Of a stretch of DNA of 64,000 nt, positions 23,679 to 31,801 are shown piece after piece. Position numbers and translations under genes: made by a program. Position 1 is the first letter of the stretch, and each line of letters opens with the position of its first letter. The notes under the pieces were generated by a model. It ran no database searches. It saw only the letters and a program-made list of their open reading frames with translations, and was not told where the DNA came from. Origin of the DNA: Actinosynnema pretiosum (GTDB lineage Bacteria; Actinomycetota; Actinomycetes; Mycobacteriales; Pseudonocardiaceae); contig NZ_JAMTCF010000001.1 in assembly GCF_024171695.1 (NCBI RefSeq), forward strand, positions 425,061 through 489,060. Direction: 5' to 3'.

Positions 23679-24497
23679 GTGGCTCTTGCCCCGCACCCGG
23701 ACGCGAGGGAGCAGCCCATCGACCCGCGCACCGCCGCCACACCAGGACCACCGGACTCCCGCAGACCGGTGGCAGGTCGCACGCCCAACACCGGGGACGC
23801 CGACGCCGAAGGCGGTTTCGAGGCCCTCACCCGCCGCCTCCTGAGCGCTCCCACCGTCCAGGGGACCCTCGAACAGGTCACGGACGCCGCAGTCCACCTG
23901 GTGAGCGGCGCCGACCTGGCCAGCGTCACCCTGCGCGACCGGGACGGCCGCTTCTCCACCCCCGTGCGCACCCACCCCGTCGCCGTGGCGCTGGACGAGG
24001 TCCAGTACCGCGCGAAGTCCGGCCCCTGCCTGGACGCCGCCGTCCCCGATGGCCCCGGTTTCGCCGCCAGCGACGACCTCGCCACCGAGCGGCGCTGGCC
24101 GGAGTTCTCCAGGGCCGCCCACCACGAGGGCTACCGCGCGATCACCTCCACCGAACTGCTCCCCACCCCCGGCCAGGGCATCTCCGGCGCGCTCAACATC
24201 TACTCCCGCGCCGCGCACGGCCTGAGCGACGCGGACCGCCACACCGCCCTGCTGCTCGCCACGCACGCCTCGCTCGCCCTCGCGCACGCCCGCGTCGCCG
24301 AGCTGGCCGACCTGGCCCGCGCCGTGGACAGCCGCGACGTCATCGGTCAGGCCAAGGGCATCCTGATGACCCGGCGCGGGATCGGCGCCGACGAGGCGTT
24401 CGCGCTGCTGCGCCGCACCTCCCAGGAGCTGAACGTCAAGCTCGTCGACCTCGCCCGCACCCTCGTGACCAGGCACGACGAGATCGATCCCAGCTGA
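23679..24497 (+). CDS. GAF and ANTAR domain RNA-binding antitermination regulator
   Basis: 272 residues. After a Pro-rich N-terminal 50 residues comes a GAF sensor (about 55-195; VSGADLASVTLRDRDGRFSTPV, SGPCLDAAV) and a C-terminal ANTAR domain (about 205-265; LARAVDSRDVIGQAKGILMTRRGIGADEAFALLRRTSQ). ANTAR proteins bind paired hexaloop hairpins in nascent mRNA to prevent termination. No such RNA target is obvious nearby. The start GTG 23679 is uncertain; GTG 23768 would also keep both domains. The STAS gene downstream suggests a stress-response neighbourhood. Confidence 0.85.
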   Translation: MALAPHPDAREQPIDPRTAATPGPPDSRRPVAGRTPNTGDADAEGGFEALTRRLLSAPTVQGTLEQVTDAAVHLVSGADLASVTLRDRDGRFSTPVRTHPVAVALDEVQYRAKSGPCLDAAVPDGPGFAASDDLATERRWPEFSRAAHHEGYRAITSTELLPTPGQGISGALNIYSRAAHGLSDADRHTALLLATHASLALAHARVAELADLARAVDSRDVIGQAKGILMTRRGIGADEAFALLRRTSQELNVKLVDLARTLVTRHDEIDPS

Positions 24498-24662
24498 CCG
24501 CGCCCCGGCGGGGTTGCGCTCAGACCTGAGGTGAGTACCGTCGGTGGGGTAGCGGTTCAACTAGCAGCCGCGGTCCACCCACCCGCACGACGAGCACGCG
24601 GGACAGGTCGACCGGCGCGCTCGAACCCGCTGGCCGTCCTCGTCCCGAAGAGGAGGCCGATC

Positions 24663-25043
24663 GTGCTCACCACCCGACATAGCAGCGATCCCGTGACGAT
24701 CACCGCCAGCTCCAGCTCCGAGGTCACCGTCGTGACCGCGACCGGTGAGCTCGACGGCGCGATCACCGACCGGCTCCGCGACCACCTCGCCGAGGTCGTG
24801 GCCGACACCCCGCCCGCCCTGATCATCGACTTCGGCTCGGTGAGCTTCTGCTCCGCCGCCGTGCTCGGCGTGCTCGTGGAGATCACCGCCGCCGCCGACA
24901 CCGCCGACGTGCCGTGGGCGGTGGTCAGCGACCAGCGCGCGGTCCGCAGGCCCACCACGCTCAGCGGCCTCGACCCCGTCCTGCTGCCGATGACCAGCGT
25001 TCCCGAGGCGTGCGCGTCCCTGCGCACCCTCATCAGCGCCTGA
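24663..25043 (+). CDS. STAS-domain anti-sigma factor antagonist
   Basis: 126 residues of the SpoIIAA/RsbV type. VTVVTATGELDGAITDRLRDHLAEV and ALIIDFGSVSFCSAAVLGVLVEI place the phosphorylatable serine in the CSAA loop at the start of the second helix. GTG 24663 is chosen because of a perfect AGGAGG at 24651-24656; the frame is open further upstream but without such a signal. It would free a sigma factor by binding its anti-sigma kinase. A degenerate relative of such kinases lies at 38093-38419, but no proper partner kinase is in the window. Confidence 0.82.
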   Translation: MLTTRHSSDPVTITASSSSEVTVVTATGELDGAITDRLRDHLAEVVADTPPALIIDFGSVSFCSAAVLGVLVEITAAADTADVPWAVVSDQRAVRRPTTLSGLDPVLLPMTSVPEACASLRTLISA

Positions 25044-25194
25044 GGCGCACCTCCCAAGAGCAGCGCCCCGATCGCATCACCGACGAGCGAGATCCGCCCG
25101 GTGGACGCGACCGGGGCGTCCGGCACTCCTGGCTCGCCCACCACGAATACCGCCCCGCGCGGATAGCACCCCCGAGCGGGGGTAACCGGCCGCC

Positions 25195-26211
25195 ATGAGG
25201 ATCCTGGTCACGGGCGCTTCCGGGAACGTCGGCACCGCCCTGCTCCGCCGCTTGGCCGCCGAGCCGGACATCGCCGTGCACGGCGTGGCGCGGCGCAGGC
25301 CCGCGTTCGGGCCCGCGGCGGGGGTGACCTGGTCGCAGGTCGACCTGGCCGAGGAGGGCGCGGAGGCCGAGCTGGCCGAGCTCGCCTCCGGCGCGGACGC
25401 CGTGGTGCACCTGGCCTGGAAGATCCAGCCCGGTCACGACGAGCAGGCGCTGTTCCGCACGAACGTCGCGGGCAGCGGCCGGGTGTTCGCCGCCGCGCGC
25501 GAGGCGGGCGTGCCGCACCTGGTGCACATGTCGTCGGTGGGCGCCTACTCCCCCGCCACGCAGGTGCTGCGGGTGGACGAGGAGTGGCCCACCAACGGAA
25601 TCCGCACCTCCTCGTACAGCAGGCACAAGGCGGCCGTGGAGCGGCAGCTGGACGCGCTCGACGGGATCGCGGTGGCCCGCGTGCGCCCGTCGCTGATCCT
25701 GCAGCCGGACGCGGCGGCCGAGATCCACCGGTACTTCCTGGGGCTGCTGGTGCCGCCCGCGCTGTTCCGGCTGCGGCTGCCCGCGCTGCCGCTGCCACGG
25801 CGGTTGGCGGTGCAGTTCACGCACGCCGACGACGTGGCCGAGGCGGTGCTGCTGGTGCTGCGGGAGCGGTTCACCGGGGCGCTGAACGTGGCCGCCGAGC
25901 CGGTGCTGGGGCCGCGGGAGCTGGCGGCGGCGGTCGGGGCCAGGCACGTGCCGATCTCCCCGAGCGCGCTGCGGACGCTGGCCAAGGCGACCTGGAAGGC
26001 CCGGTTGCAGCCGACCGCGCCGGGGTGGGTGGACCTGGCGCTGGCGTCGCCGCTGCTGGACACCGGGCGGGCCCGCGCGCTGGGCTGGACGCCCAGGCAC
26101 GACGCCCGCGACGTGCTGCGGGAGTTCGTGCGCGCGCTCGGCAGGCACCAGGGCGAGTCCACCAGCCCGCCGCTCAACAGCAAGTCGAGGCGCGGCGCCA
26201 AGGACCTGTGA
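25195..26211 (+). CDS. NAD-dependent epimerase/dehydratase-like protein (extended SDR)
   Basis: 338 residues. TGASGNVGTALLRRLA is the Rossmann cofactor loop; the catalytic pair lies in SSYSRHKAAVER (YxxxK). The sequence SSVGAYSP, RPSLILQPDAAAEIHRYFLG and HADDVAEAVLLVL is typical of NAD-dependent epimerases of the extended SDR class. ATG 25195 begins the domain directly. It stands alone with 150 nt of upstream intergenic DNA, which holds no recognisable element apart from GC-rich sequence. Confidence 0.85.
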   Translation: MRILVTGASGNVGTALLRRLAAEPDIAVHGVARRRPAFGPAAGVTWSQVDLAEEGAEAELAELASGADAVVHLAWKIQPGHDEQALFRTNVAGSGRVFAAAREAGVPHLVHMSSVGAYSPATQVLRVDEEWPTNGIRTSSYSRHKAAVERQLDALDGIAVARVRPSLILQPDAAAEIHRYFLGLLVPPALFRLRLPALPLPRRLAVQFTHADDVAEAVLLVLRERFTGALNVAAEPVLGPRELAAAVGARHVPISPSALRTLAKATWKARLQPTAPGWVDLALASPLLDTGRARALGWTPRHDARDVLREFVRALGRHQGESTSPPLNSKSRRGAKDL

Positions 26212-26286
26212 CCTGGGCGGGCGTCCCCCGGAAGTGAGCTGCGTCGCACGGCGGGAACGCTCCGGAGTCGGCCGGGAACGTACCGG

Positions 26287-27531
26287 GTGTGGGGCCCGAT
26301 CGGGTCCCCGTTCCCCGATCGGAGTCACCCGGTGCTGCCCACCCAGTCGCGTTCCACCCTGCCCGAAGACCGACGGCGCGCCCTCGGCCTGCCCCACCTG
26401 CTGTGGGCCGTCGTGGCGCTGTCCCTGGTGGTCCACGAGTGGTCGCGCTCGGGCTTCGCGCTGATCGACCTGCGGGTCTACCGGGTCGGCGGCGAGGCGT
26501 GGCTGAGCGGCGTTCCGCTGTACGCGCCCGGTTTTCCCGCCCCGCTCCAGGGTCCTGAGCTGCCGTTCACCTACCCGCCGCTCGCGGCGGTGCTGTTCGC
26601 GCTGGTCGAGCCGCTGCCGTGGACGGTGGCCGCGGTGGCCTGGACGGTGCTGTGCGTGCTCGCGCTGACCGCCGTGTGCGTGCTGGCCGCCCGCAGGCTG
26701 AACGCGCCGCCGCAGCTGGGCGTGCTGGTCGCGACGGGCGCGCTGCTGCTGGAGCCGGTCCGGGCGACCCTGGACTTCGGGCAGGTCAACCTGTTCCTGA
26801 TGGCGCTGGTGGCGTTCGACTGCCTGGTGGAGAGGCCGGTGTGGCGCCGGGGCGTGCTGACCGGGATCGCCGCCGCCGTGAAGCTGACCCCGCTGGTGTT
26901 CCTGATCTTCTTCCTGGCGCGCGGGGACCGCAGGTCGGCGGCGTGGGCGGCGGGGACGTTCGCGGGGGGCGACGCGCTGGGCTTCCTGCTGGCGCCGTCG
27001 GACAGCGCGGGCTACTGGTTCGGCGCGCTGCTGGACCCCGGCCGCATCGGCGGGATCGCCTACGCGAGCAACGTCTCGGTGCGCGGCGCGCTGCACCGGC
27101 TGGGGCTGCCCGGCGGGGTGGAGCCGGTGCTGTGGCTGCTGCTCGCGGCGGGCGTGGCGGCGGTGGCGTGGCTGGCGGCGCGGCGGCACGAGCCGGTGAC
27201 CGCGCTGGTCGCGGTGTCGGCGGTGGGGCTGCTGGCGTCGCCGATCTCCTGGTCGCACCACTGGGTGTGGGCGGCGCCCGCGCTGGTGGTGGCGGCGCAC
27301 GCGGCGTGGTCGCCCTCGGCGCGCCCGGTGGTGAGCCGGTCGACCGCCCGGTGGGTCGTGGTCGGGCTGGGCGCGGTGTTCCTGGCGGGCGCGCAGTGGC
27401 GGTTGCCGAACGGTGGTGACCGGGAGCTGGGCTGGGCGTGGTGGCAGCACCTGGTGGGCTCGGGGTACGCGTGGTGCGCGGTGGCGGCGCTCGCCTGGCT
27501 GGCGTTCAGCGGGCGTGCGAGGCTCGCGTGA
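26287..27531 (+). CDS. GT87-type polyprenol-phosphate-dependent mannosyltransferase-like membrane protein
   Basis: 414 residues with about ten hydrophobic segments. The N-terminal loop FALIDLRVYRVGGEAWLSGVPLY, with an acidic residue after the first helix, and FTYPPLAAVLFAL are hallmarks of the DUF2029/GT87 family (PimE-like alpha-1,2-mannosyltransferases of the cell envelope). SPISWSHHWVW in a late helix also fits. The start could be GTG 26287 or GTG 26332; the family similarity begins later than either. It is not in an obvious glycan operon. Confidence 0.8.
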   Translation: MWGPIGSPFPDRSHPVLPTQSRSTLPEDRRRALGLPHLLWAVVALSLVVHEWSRSGFALIDLRVYRVGGEAWLSGVPLYAPGFPAPLQGPELPFTYPPLAAVLFALVEPLPWTVAAVAWTVLCVLALTAVCVLAARRLNAPPQLGVLVATGALLLEPVRATLDFGQVNLFLMALVAFDCLVERPVWRRGVLTGIAAAVKLTPLVFLIFFLARGDRRSAAWAAGTFAGGDALGFLLAPSDSAGYWFGALLDPGRIGGIAYASNVSVRGALHRLGLPGGVEPVLWLLLAAGVAAVAWLAARRHEPVTALVAVSAVGLLASPISWSHHWVWAAPALVVAAHAAWSPSARPVVSRSTARWVVVGLGAVFLAGAQWRLPNGGDRELGWAWWQHLVGSGYAWCAVAALAWLAFSGRARLA

Positions 27532-27620
27532 CCCTGTTCACGCTGCGGGAACGCGGGGGCGGCTCGTGGGCAGGTAGCGGTGTGCGAAGCAGAGCAACCG
27601 CCTCACCGGGAGAGGTGCGC

Positions 27621-28161
27621 GTGGGCCTCCTGGACGAGGAGGCGGTCGAGCGGCTGTGCTCGGGCACGGCCGACCGGCTGCACCGGTACCTGGCGCGCCG
27701 GTCGGGGCGGAGATCGCGGACGACCTGGTCGCCGAGGCGTTCCTGGTGCTGTGGCGCGACCGCGCGGGGCAGCCGCACGAGCCGGACGCCACGGTGGCGT
27801 GGCTGTACGGGTGGCGACGAACCTGGTGCGCAGGCACGTGCGGACCGAGGAGCGGCGGTTGCGCGCGTGGACGCGCGAGCACGCCCGGACCGTGCCGGAG
27901 GAGGACCCGCTGGGGCGGGTGGACGACGTGACCGACGCCGAGGCGCTGACCGGGCCGCTGCGGCGGATGCTGGCGGACCTGCCGCGCGAGCAGCGGGACG
28001 TGCTCACGCTGGTGGCGTGGGGCGAGCTGACGCCCGCGCAGGTCTCGGCGGCGCTCGGGATCGGGGAGAGCACGGTCCGCACCAGGCTGCACCGGGCGCG
28101 TGCGAAGCTGCGGACCCGGATCGCCGCGCACCTGGGACAGGAGAGGACAGGGGATGTCTGA
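27621..28161 (+). pseudogene. ECF sigma factor gene interrupted by two single-base frame breaks
   Basis: The protein can be read only by changing frame twice. Frame 1 from GTG 27621 gives the start of region 2 (DEEAVERLCSGTADRLHRYLARRSG). From about 27704 a second frame gives AEIADDLVAEAFLVLWRD and WLYG. From 27811 a third frame gives VATNLVRRHVRTEERRLRAW and the sigma-4 domain LPREQRDVLTLVAWGELTP, GIGESTVRTRLHRARAKL. Both breaks sit at G-runs (27704-27707, 27809-27811) and each is repaired by adding one G, restoring an intact ECF factor. So this is either a real pseudogene or two homopolymer sequencing errors. The membrane partner gene overlaps it by 8 nt. Confidence 0.75.
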
Positions 28162-29503
28162 CCGTCGGGACCTCGGGGCCGCCGGGGGCGGTGAGCGGCC
28201 GGAGGAGCTGGACCGGTTGCTGGACCGGGCGCTGGGGTTGGTCGGGGCGGACGAGCCTGGGATGTCGGACGCGGCGCGCGAGCGGGGGTTGAGCGCGTTG
28301 CGGGCGGTGACGCGGGCGAGGGGTGCGGGGGCGGTCGGGGAGGCCGGGCGGGACGCCGGGCTGGCGGATGGGCGGGACGCTGGGCTGGAGGACTGGCGGA
28401 ACGCTGGGCAGGCGGGTGGGCAGGACGTTGGGCCGGAGGACAGGCGGAACGCTGGCCCGGCAGACGGGCGAGCAGCTGGGCGGTTCGGGGCGGATCGGTC
28501 TGCTTCGGGACGGGGCGGTTCGGACCGGCCGGGCGCGGATCGACTCGGCTCAGGTCGCACCGGCTCAGGTCGCCTCGGCCCAGGTCCGCTCGGCCCAGAT
28601 CGGCCGGGCGCGGAGCGGCCGGGTGCGGATCGGCCCGGTGCCGGTCGGGTCGGGGCGAGCCGGGTCAAGGTGCTGCTCGGCGCCGCGGCGACGGCGCTGG
28701 TGGTGCTGGGCGCGAGCCTGCTGGCGCCCTCGGCGCGGGAGGGCTCCGACGTGGAGGCCGCCGCCGCGCTGCAGCGGGTCGCCGAGCTGGTGGTGGAGCC
28801 GCCGAGGACCGGCTACCGGTACGTGAAGAGCACCTACCGGGACCTGCACGTGGTGGAGCCGGACGGGACCGCGTACGTGACCACGAGCGTCCAGGAGCGG
28901 TGGACGCCCGACGACCTCGCCCAGGAGTGGGTGGAGCGGTTGACGCAGAACAGCGAGGTGGCGTGGCTGCCCGGTCACGCCGGGGAGGGCGAGCCGCCCG
29001 CCCGGTACGGGCAGGAGGTGCGGCGCGGGGCGTGCGGGCGGTTCCCGGAACTGCCGGAGGACCGGTGCGTCACCGGTTCGTGGGACAACCCGATCCCCTC
29101 GTTCGTGGCCGGGTTGCCGACCGATCCGGAGCAGCTGTACCAGCGGTTGCGGGCGAGCGCGTGGCAGGGCTCGCCCCAGGAGATCCTGGTGCTCGTCGAG
29201 CACGCTCTGGGCAGCGGGATGCTGCCCGCGTCGACGCAGGCCTCGCTGCTGCGGGCGCTGGGGCGGGTGCCGGGGCTGCGGATCACCGAGAACAGCGTGA
29301 TCACGCTGGACGGCAGGCGGGGGACGGCGTTCGGGGTCGAGGTCGACGACGACCTGCACGAGATCCTGATCGACCCGGCGACCGGCGCGCTGCTGGGCAC
29401 CCGGCAGCTGGTGACCGCGCAGGACGGGCCGCTGATGGCCGGGGCGTGGCGGTCGGCCGGGTCCACCACGGTGGAGTCGGTGACCACGAACGAGGTCCCC
29501 TGA
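28154..29503 (+). CDS. CU044_5270-type membrane protein, probable anti-sigma partner
   Basis: 449 residues with one transmembrane helix (about 173-193, VLLGAAATALVVLGASLLA). The extracytoplasmic part starts AAAALQRVAELVVEPPRTGYRYVKSTYRDLHVV, as in the CU044_5270 family that follows ECF sigma genes in actinobacteria. Between the N-terminus and the helix, residues 60-172 are a low-complexity stretch rich in Gly, Asp, Arg and Pro with short tandem repeats (DAGLADGRDAGLED and GADRPGA-like units). ATG 28154 overlaps the sigma gene by 8 nt. It likely holds the sigma factor at the membrane. Confidence 0.78.
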   Translation: MSDRRDLGAAGGGERPEELDRLLDRALGLVGADEPGMSDAARERGLSALRAVTRARGAGAVGEAGRDAGLADGRDAGLEDWRNAGQAGGQDVGPEDRRNAGPADGRAAGRFGADRSASGRGGSDRPGADRLGSGRTGSGRLGPGPLGPDRPGAERPGADRPGAGRVGASRVKVLLGAAATALVVLGASLLAPSAREGSDVEAAAALQRVAELVVEPPRTGYRYVKSTYRDLHVVEPDGTAYVTTSVQERWTPDDLAQEWVERLTQNSEVAWLPGHAGEGEPPARYGQEVRRGACGRFPELPEDRCVTGSWDNPIPSFVAGLPTDPEQLYQRLRASAWQGSPQEILVLVEHALGSGMLPASTQASLLRALGRVPGLRITENSVITLDGRRGTAFGVEVDDDLHEILIDPATGALLGTRQLVTAQDGPLMAGAWRSAGSTTVESVTTNEVP

Positions 29504-29539
29504 TCAAGCGACCGCCGGAAGGGGCACCTCTTTCGGGGG

Positions 29540-30406
29540 TCACACCGGGAAGCGCACCCCGGTGAGCCGTTCGGACAGCTCCCACAGCCCGCGCTGGGCG
29601 TCCTCGTCGCGCGCCCGCGCCGCGACCGGCACCGGGCGCGGGCTGCCGACCAGCTGGAACGGCCCGCCCGGCCCGTAGTGCTCGCCGCCTCGGGCGACCG
29701 GGTCGGTGGCCGCGCGCAGCACCGGCAGGGCGCCCTGCGCGGACCCGTGCGCCAGGATCTTGCCGACGACGGCGACCGGCCGGTGCATCGGCGTGGTGGA
29801 GTCGCGGAAGAACGCGGTGGCCACCCCGCCGGGGTGCGCGGCCAGCGCGCTCACCGAGGTGCCGCGCAGCCTGCGGTCCAGTTCCAGGGTGAACAGCAGG
29901 CTGGCCAGCTTCGAGCCGCCGTAGGTGCCGGTGGCGCGCGGGTCGGCGGCGTCGAACCGCCCGATCCGGTGCGCGATGCTGGCCAGCGACACCACCCGCG
30001 CCCTGGGCACGCGCAGCATCCACTCCAGCACCAATCCGGTGAACGCGTAGTGCCCCAGGTGGTTGACCCCGAACCGTGCGGTGAACCCGTCCTCGGTGGT
30101 GCCCGCACCGACCACACCGGCGCTGTTGACCAGCAGGTCCACCCGTTCGTGCCGCCCGATCAGCTCGTCGGCGGCGGCGCGCACGGAGGTGAGCGAGGCG
30201 AGGTCGAGCTTGAGCACCTCGACGCGCCCGTCGATGCGGGCGACCGCGTCGCGGGCCCGCCCGAGGTGCTCGCAGGCGAGCACGACCAGCGCCCCCTTGC
30301 GCGCGAGCGCCCGCGCCACCCCGAACCCGATGCCGTTGCTGCCCCCGGTGACCACCGCGACCCGCCCGCGCTGGTCGGGCACGTCCCGTTCCGCCCACTC
30401 AGCCAT
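29540..30406 (-). CDS. Short-chain dehydrogenase/reductase (retinol-dehydrogenase-like)
   Basis: 288 residues with TGGSNGIGFGVARALARKG, NSAGVVG, VNHLGHYAFTG and the catalytic motif YGGSKLAS (YxxxK). The C-terminal region LAAHPGGVATAFF is typical of the light-dependent/retinol dehydrogenase-like SDR branch. ATG 30406 has an excellent AGGAGGG upstream. It runs convergent to the membrane protein gene. Its substrate is not evident. Confidence 0.87.
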   Translation of the reverse strand: MAEWAERDVPDQRGRVAVVTGGSNGIGFGVARALARKGALVVLACEHLGRARDAVARIDGRVEVLKLDLASLTSVRAAADELIGRHERVDLLVNSAGVVGAGTTEDGFTARFGVNHLGHYAFTGLVLEWMLRVPRARVVSLASIAHRIGRFDAADPRATGTYGGSKLASLLFTLELDRRLRGTSVSALAAHPGGVATAFFRDSTTPMHRPVAVVGKILAHGSAQGALPVLRAATDPVARGGEHYGPGGPFQLVGSPRPVPVAARARDEDAQRGLWELSERLTGVRFPV

Positions 30407-30518
30407 GACACCCTCCTGAGCTGAATGAACCACCGCGCGGGGGTGACCGGCCAGGGCCCAAAGGCGGTGCCCCGAAAGGGCGTTCAGCCCAGCCGGGCGC
30501 CACCGGGCGTGACCCCCG

Positions 30519-30920
30519 TCAGCGCGCGCCGGGCACCTCCCCACCCACCCCCAACGCCCGCTCGACGGCCAGCACCGCGGACCCGGCCGGAACCCCGAGC
30601 TCCCGCACAACCGCCGCGAACCGCTCGGCCGCCTCGTCCAGCAAGGCCGCCCCCCGCTCGACCGAGCCCCCGTCCCGCTCGGCGACCACGGTCCCGTTGG
30701 CCCGCCCCGTGCGCACCCACCCACCCAGCTCGAGCTCCCGGTAGGCACGGGCGATGGTGCCGGGCGCGAGCCCGAGATCCCGCGCCAGCCGCCGGATGGC
30801 GGGCAACCGCGCCCCCGCTACCAGCGCCCCCGCGCTGACCAGCCGAATCACCTGGTCGTGCACCTGCCGCCACGGCGCGACCCCGCTGCCGGTGTCCACC
30901 ACCACCCGCAGCGACGTCAC
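30519..30920 (-). CDS. GntR-family regulator, YtrA-like
   Basis: 133 residues. The winged helix VAPWRQVHDQVIRLVSAGALVAGARLPAIRRLARDLGLAPGTIARAYRELELGGWV is followed by only a short C-terminal helix, the hallmark of the YtrA subfamily, which controls membrane proteins and ABC systems in answer to envelope stress. GTG 30920 overlaps the stop of the upstream membrane protein gene (GTGA), so both lie in one operon. An inverted repeat with GGTACAAG arms precedes the operon. Confidence 0.85.
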   Translation of the reverse strand: MTSLRVVVDTGSGVAPWRQVHDQVIRLVSAGALVAGARLPAIRRLARDLGLAPGTIARAYRELELGGWVRTGRANGTVVAERDGGSVERGAALLDEAAERFAAVVRELGVPAGSAVLAVERALGVGGEVPGAR

Positions 30921-31666
30921 CGAACCCGCTCCCCCACCCGCACCGGCCGCACGATCAGGTACCACCCGATCAGGGCGGGGTAGAGCAGCAGATCGGTCCA
31001 CTCGAACTCCCCGAGCATGTTCCCCGGCCCGGCGCACACCACCCCCGCCACCGCGATGGCGAGCCCGAGTGCGACCCGAGCGCTGCGCGCCCTGAGCGCG
31101 GCGTCCACCGCCCAGTCCCCCTCGGGCGGCTTGCGCACCGCGAGCAGCACCACGGCCCACCCCGCGAGCCCGGCCACGCACGCGGACCCGACCGCGACGC
31201 CGGGCGGCACGAGCGCGGGGTCGAGCGGCACCGCGCGCACCACCACCAGCCACCCGAGCAGCAGCCCGTGCAACCCGATGGCCCACACCGGAACGAGGTC
31301 GAGCACCCCCCGGCGCTCCAGGGAGGCCTCCCGCCGAACCCCGCTGACACCCCGCTGCGCGACCACCTCGGCGAGCAGCCCACCGAGCAGCACCGGCAAC
31401 AACCAGACCTGCCCCGCGTCAGCGGCGTCGGGCAACCCGAGCGCCTCGGAGAGCAGCGGAAGCCCGAAGATCAGCACCGGGTACCAGAGCCTGCGCCGCC
31501 GCAAGTACCGCAACGCCAACTCGACCTGCCGCTCGTCGGGCTCGGCGACCCCCCACCGCCGCAACACCGCGACCCCCTTCTTGGGCTCGGGCCAGAGCAG
31601 CACCAGGAGCGCGAAGGCCAGCACCCCGTTGAAGGCGACGAGCGCGAACACGTTGTCGAGCTGCAC
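30917..31666 (-). CDS. Membrane protein of a YtrA-type operon, function unknown
   Basis: 249 residues with about six hydrophobic segments, beginning MQLDNVFALVAFNGVLAFALLVLLW. Two charged cytoplasmic loops (RYLRRRRLWYP, RREASLERRG) lie between helices. No transport or enzyme motif is recognised. GTG 31666 is chosen because of the GGGAGGGG just upstream. Its gene is followed directly, with a four-base overlap, by the GntR regulator. An operator-like repeat lies 20 nt upstream of the start. Confidence 0.7.
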   Translation of the reverse strand: MQLDNVFALVAFNGVLAFALLVLLWPEPKKGVAVLRRWGVAEPDERQVELALRYLRRRRLWYPVLIFGLPLLSEALGLPDAADAGQVWLLPVLLGGLLAEVVAQRGVSGVRREASLERRGVLDLVPVWAIGLHGLLLGWLVVVRAVPLDPALVPPGVAVGSACVAGLAGWAVVLLAVRKPPEGDWAVDAALRARSARVALGLAIAVAGVVCAGPGNMLGEFEWTDLLLYPALIGWYLIVRPVRVGERVR

Positions 31667-31686
31667 AACAACCCCTCCCCGGACCG

Positions 31687-31710
31687 CTTGTACCAAACAC
31701 ACGGTACAAG
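31687..31710 (-). promoter_or_regulatory. Inverted repeat upstream of the GntR operon
   Basis: CTTGTACC (31687-31694) and GGTACAAG (31703-31710) form an 8-bp perfect inverted repeat with an 8-nt spacer, 20 nt before the first gene. GTAC-containing arms are usual in YtrA-subfamily operators, so autoregulation by the adjacent GntR protein is likely. Confidence 0.65.
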
Positions 31711-31801
31711 TGGACGGGGAGCGGGGTGATCCACCGATCGGCGGATCGGCCGCCGACAAGATCGATGTCACGCGGGGGGTGCGGCGGACGACTTCACCCC
31801 C

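Noticed and set aside
24531-24662. Earlier start for the STAS protein
   Set aside because: The 44 extra residues are Arg/Pro-rich and no ribosome binding site is present, while AGGAGG is correctly placed before GTG 24663.
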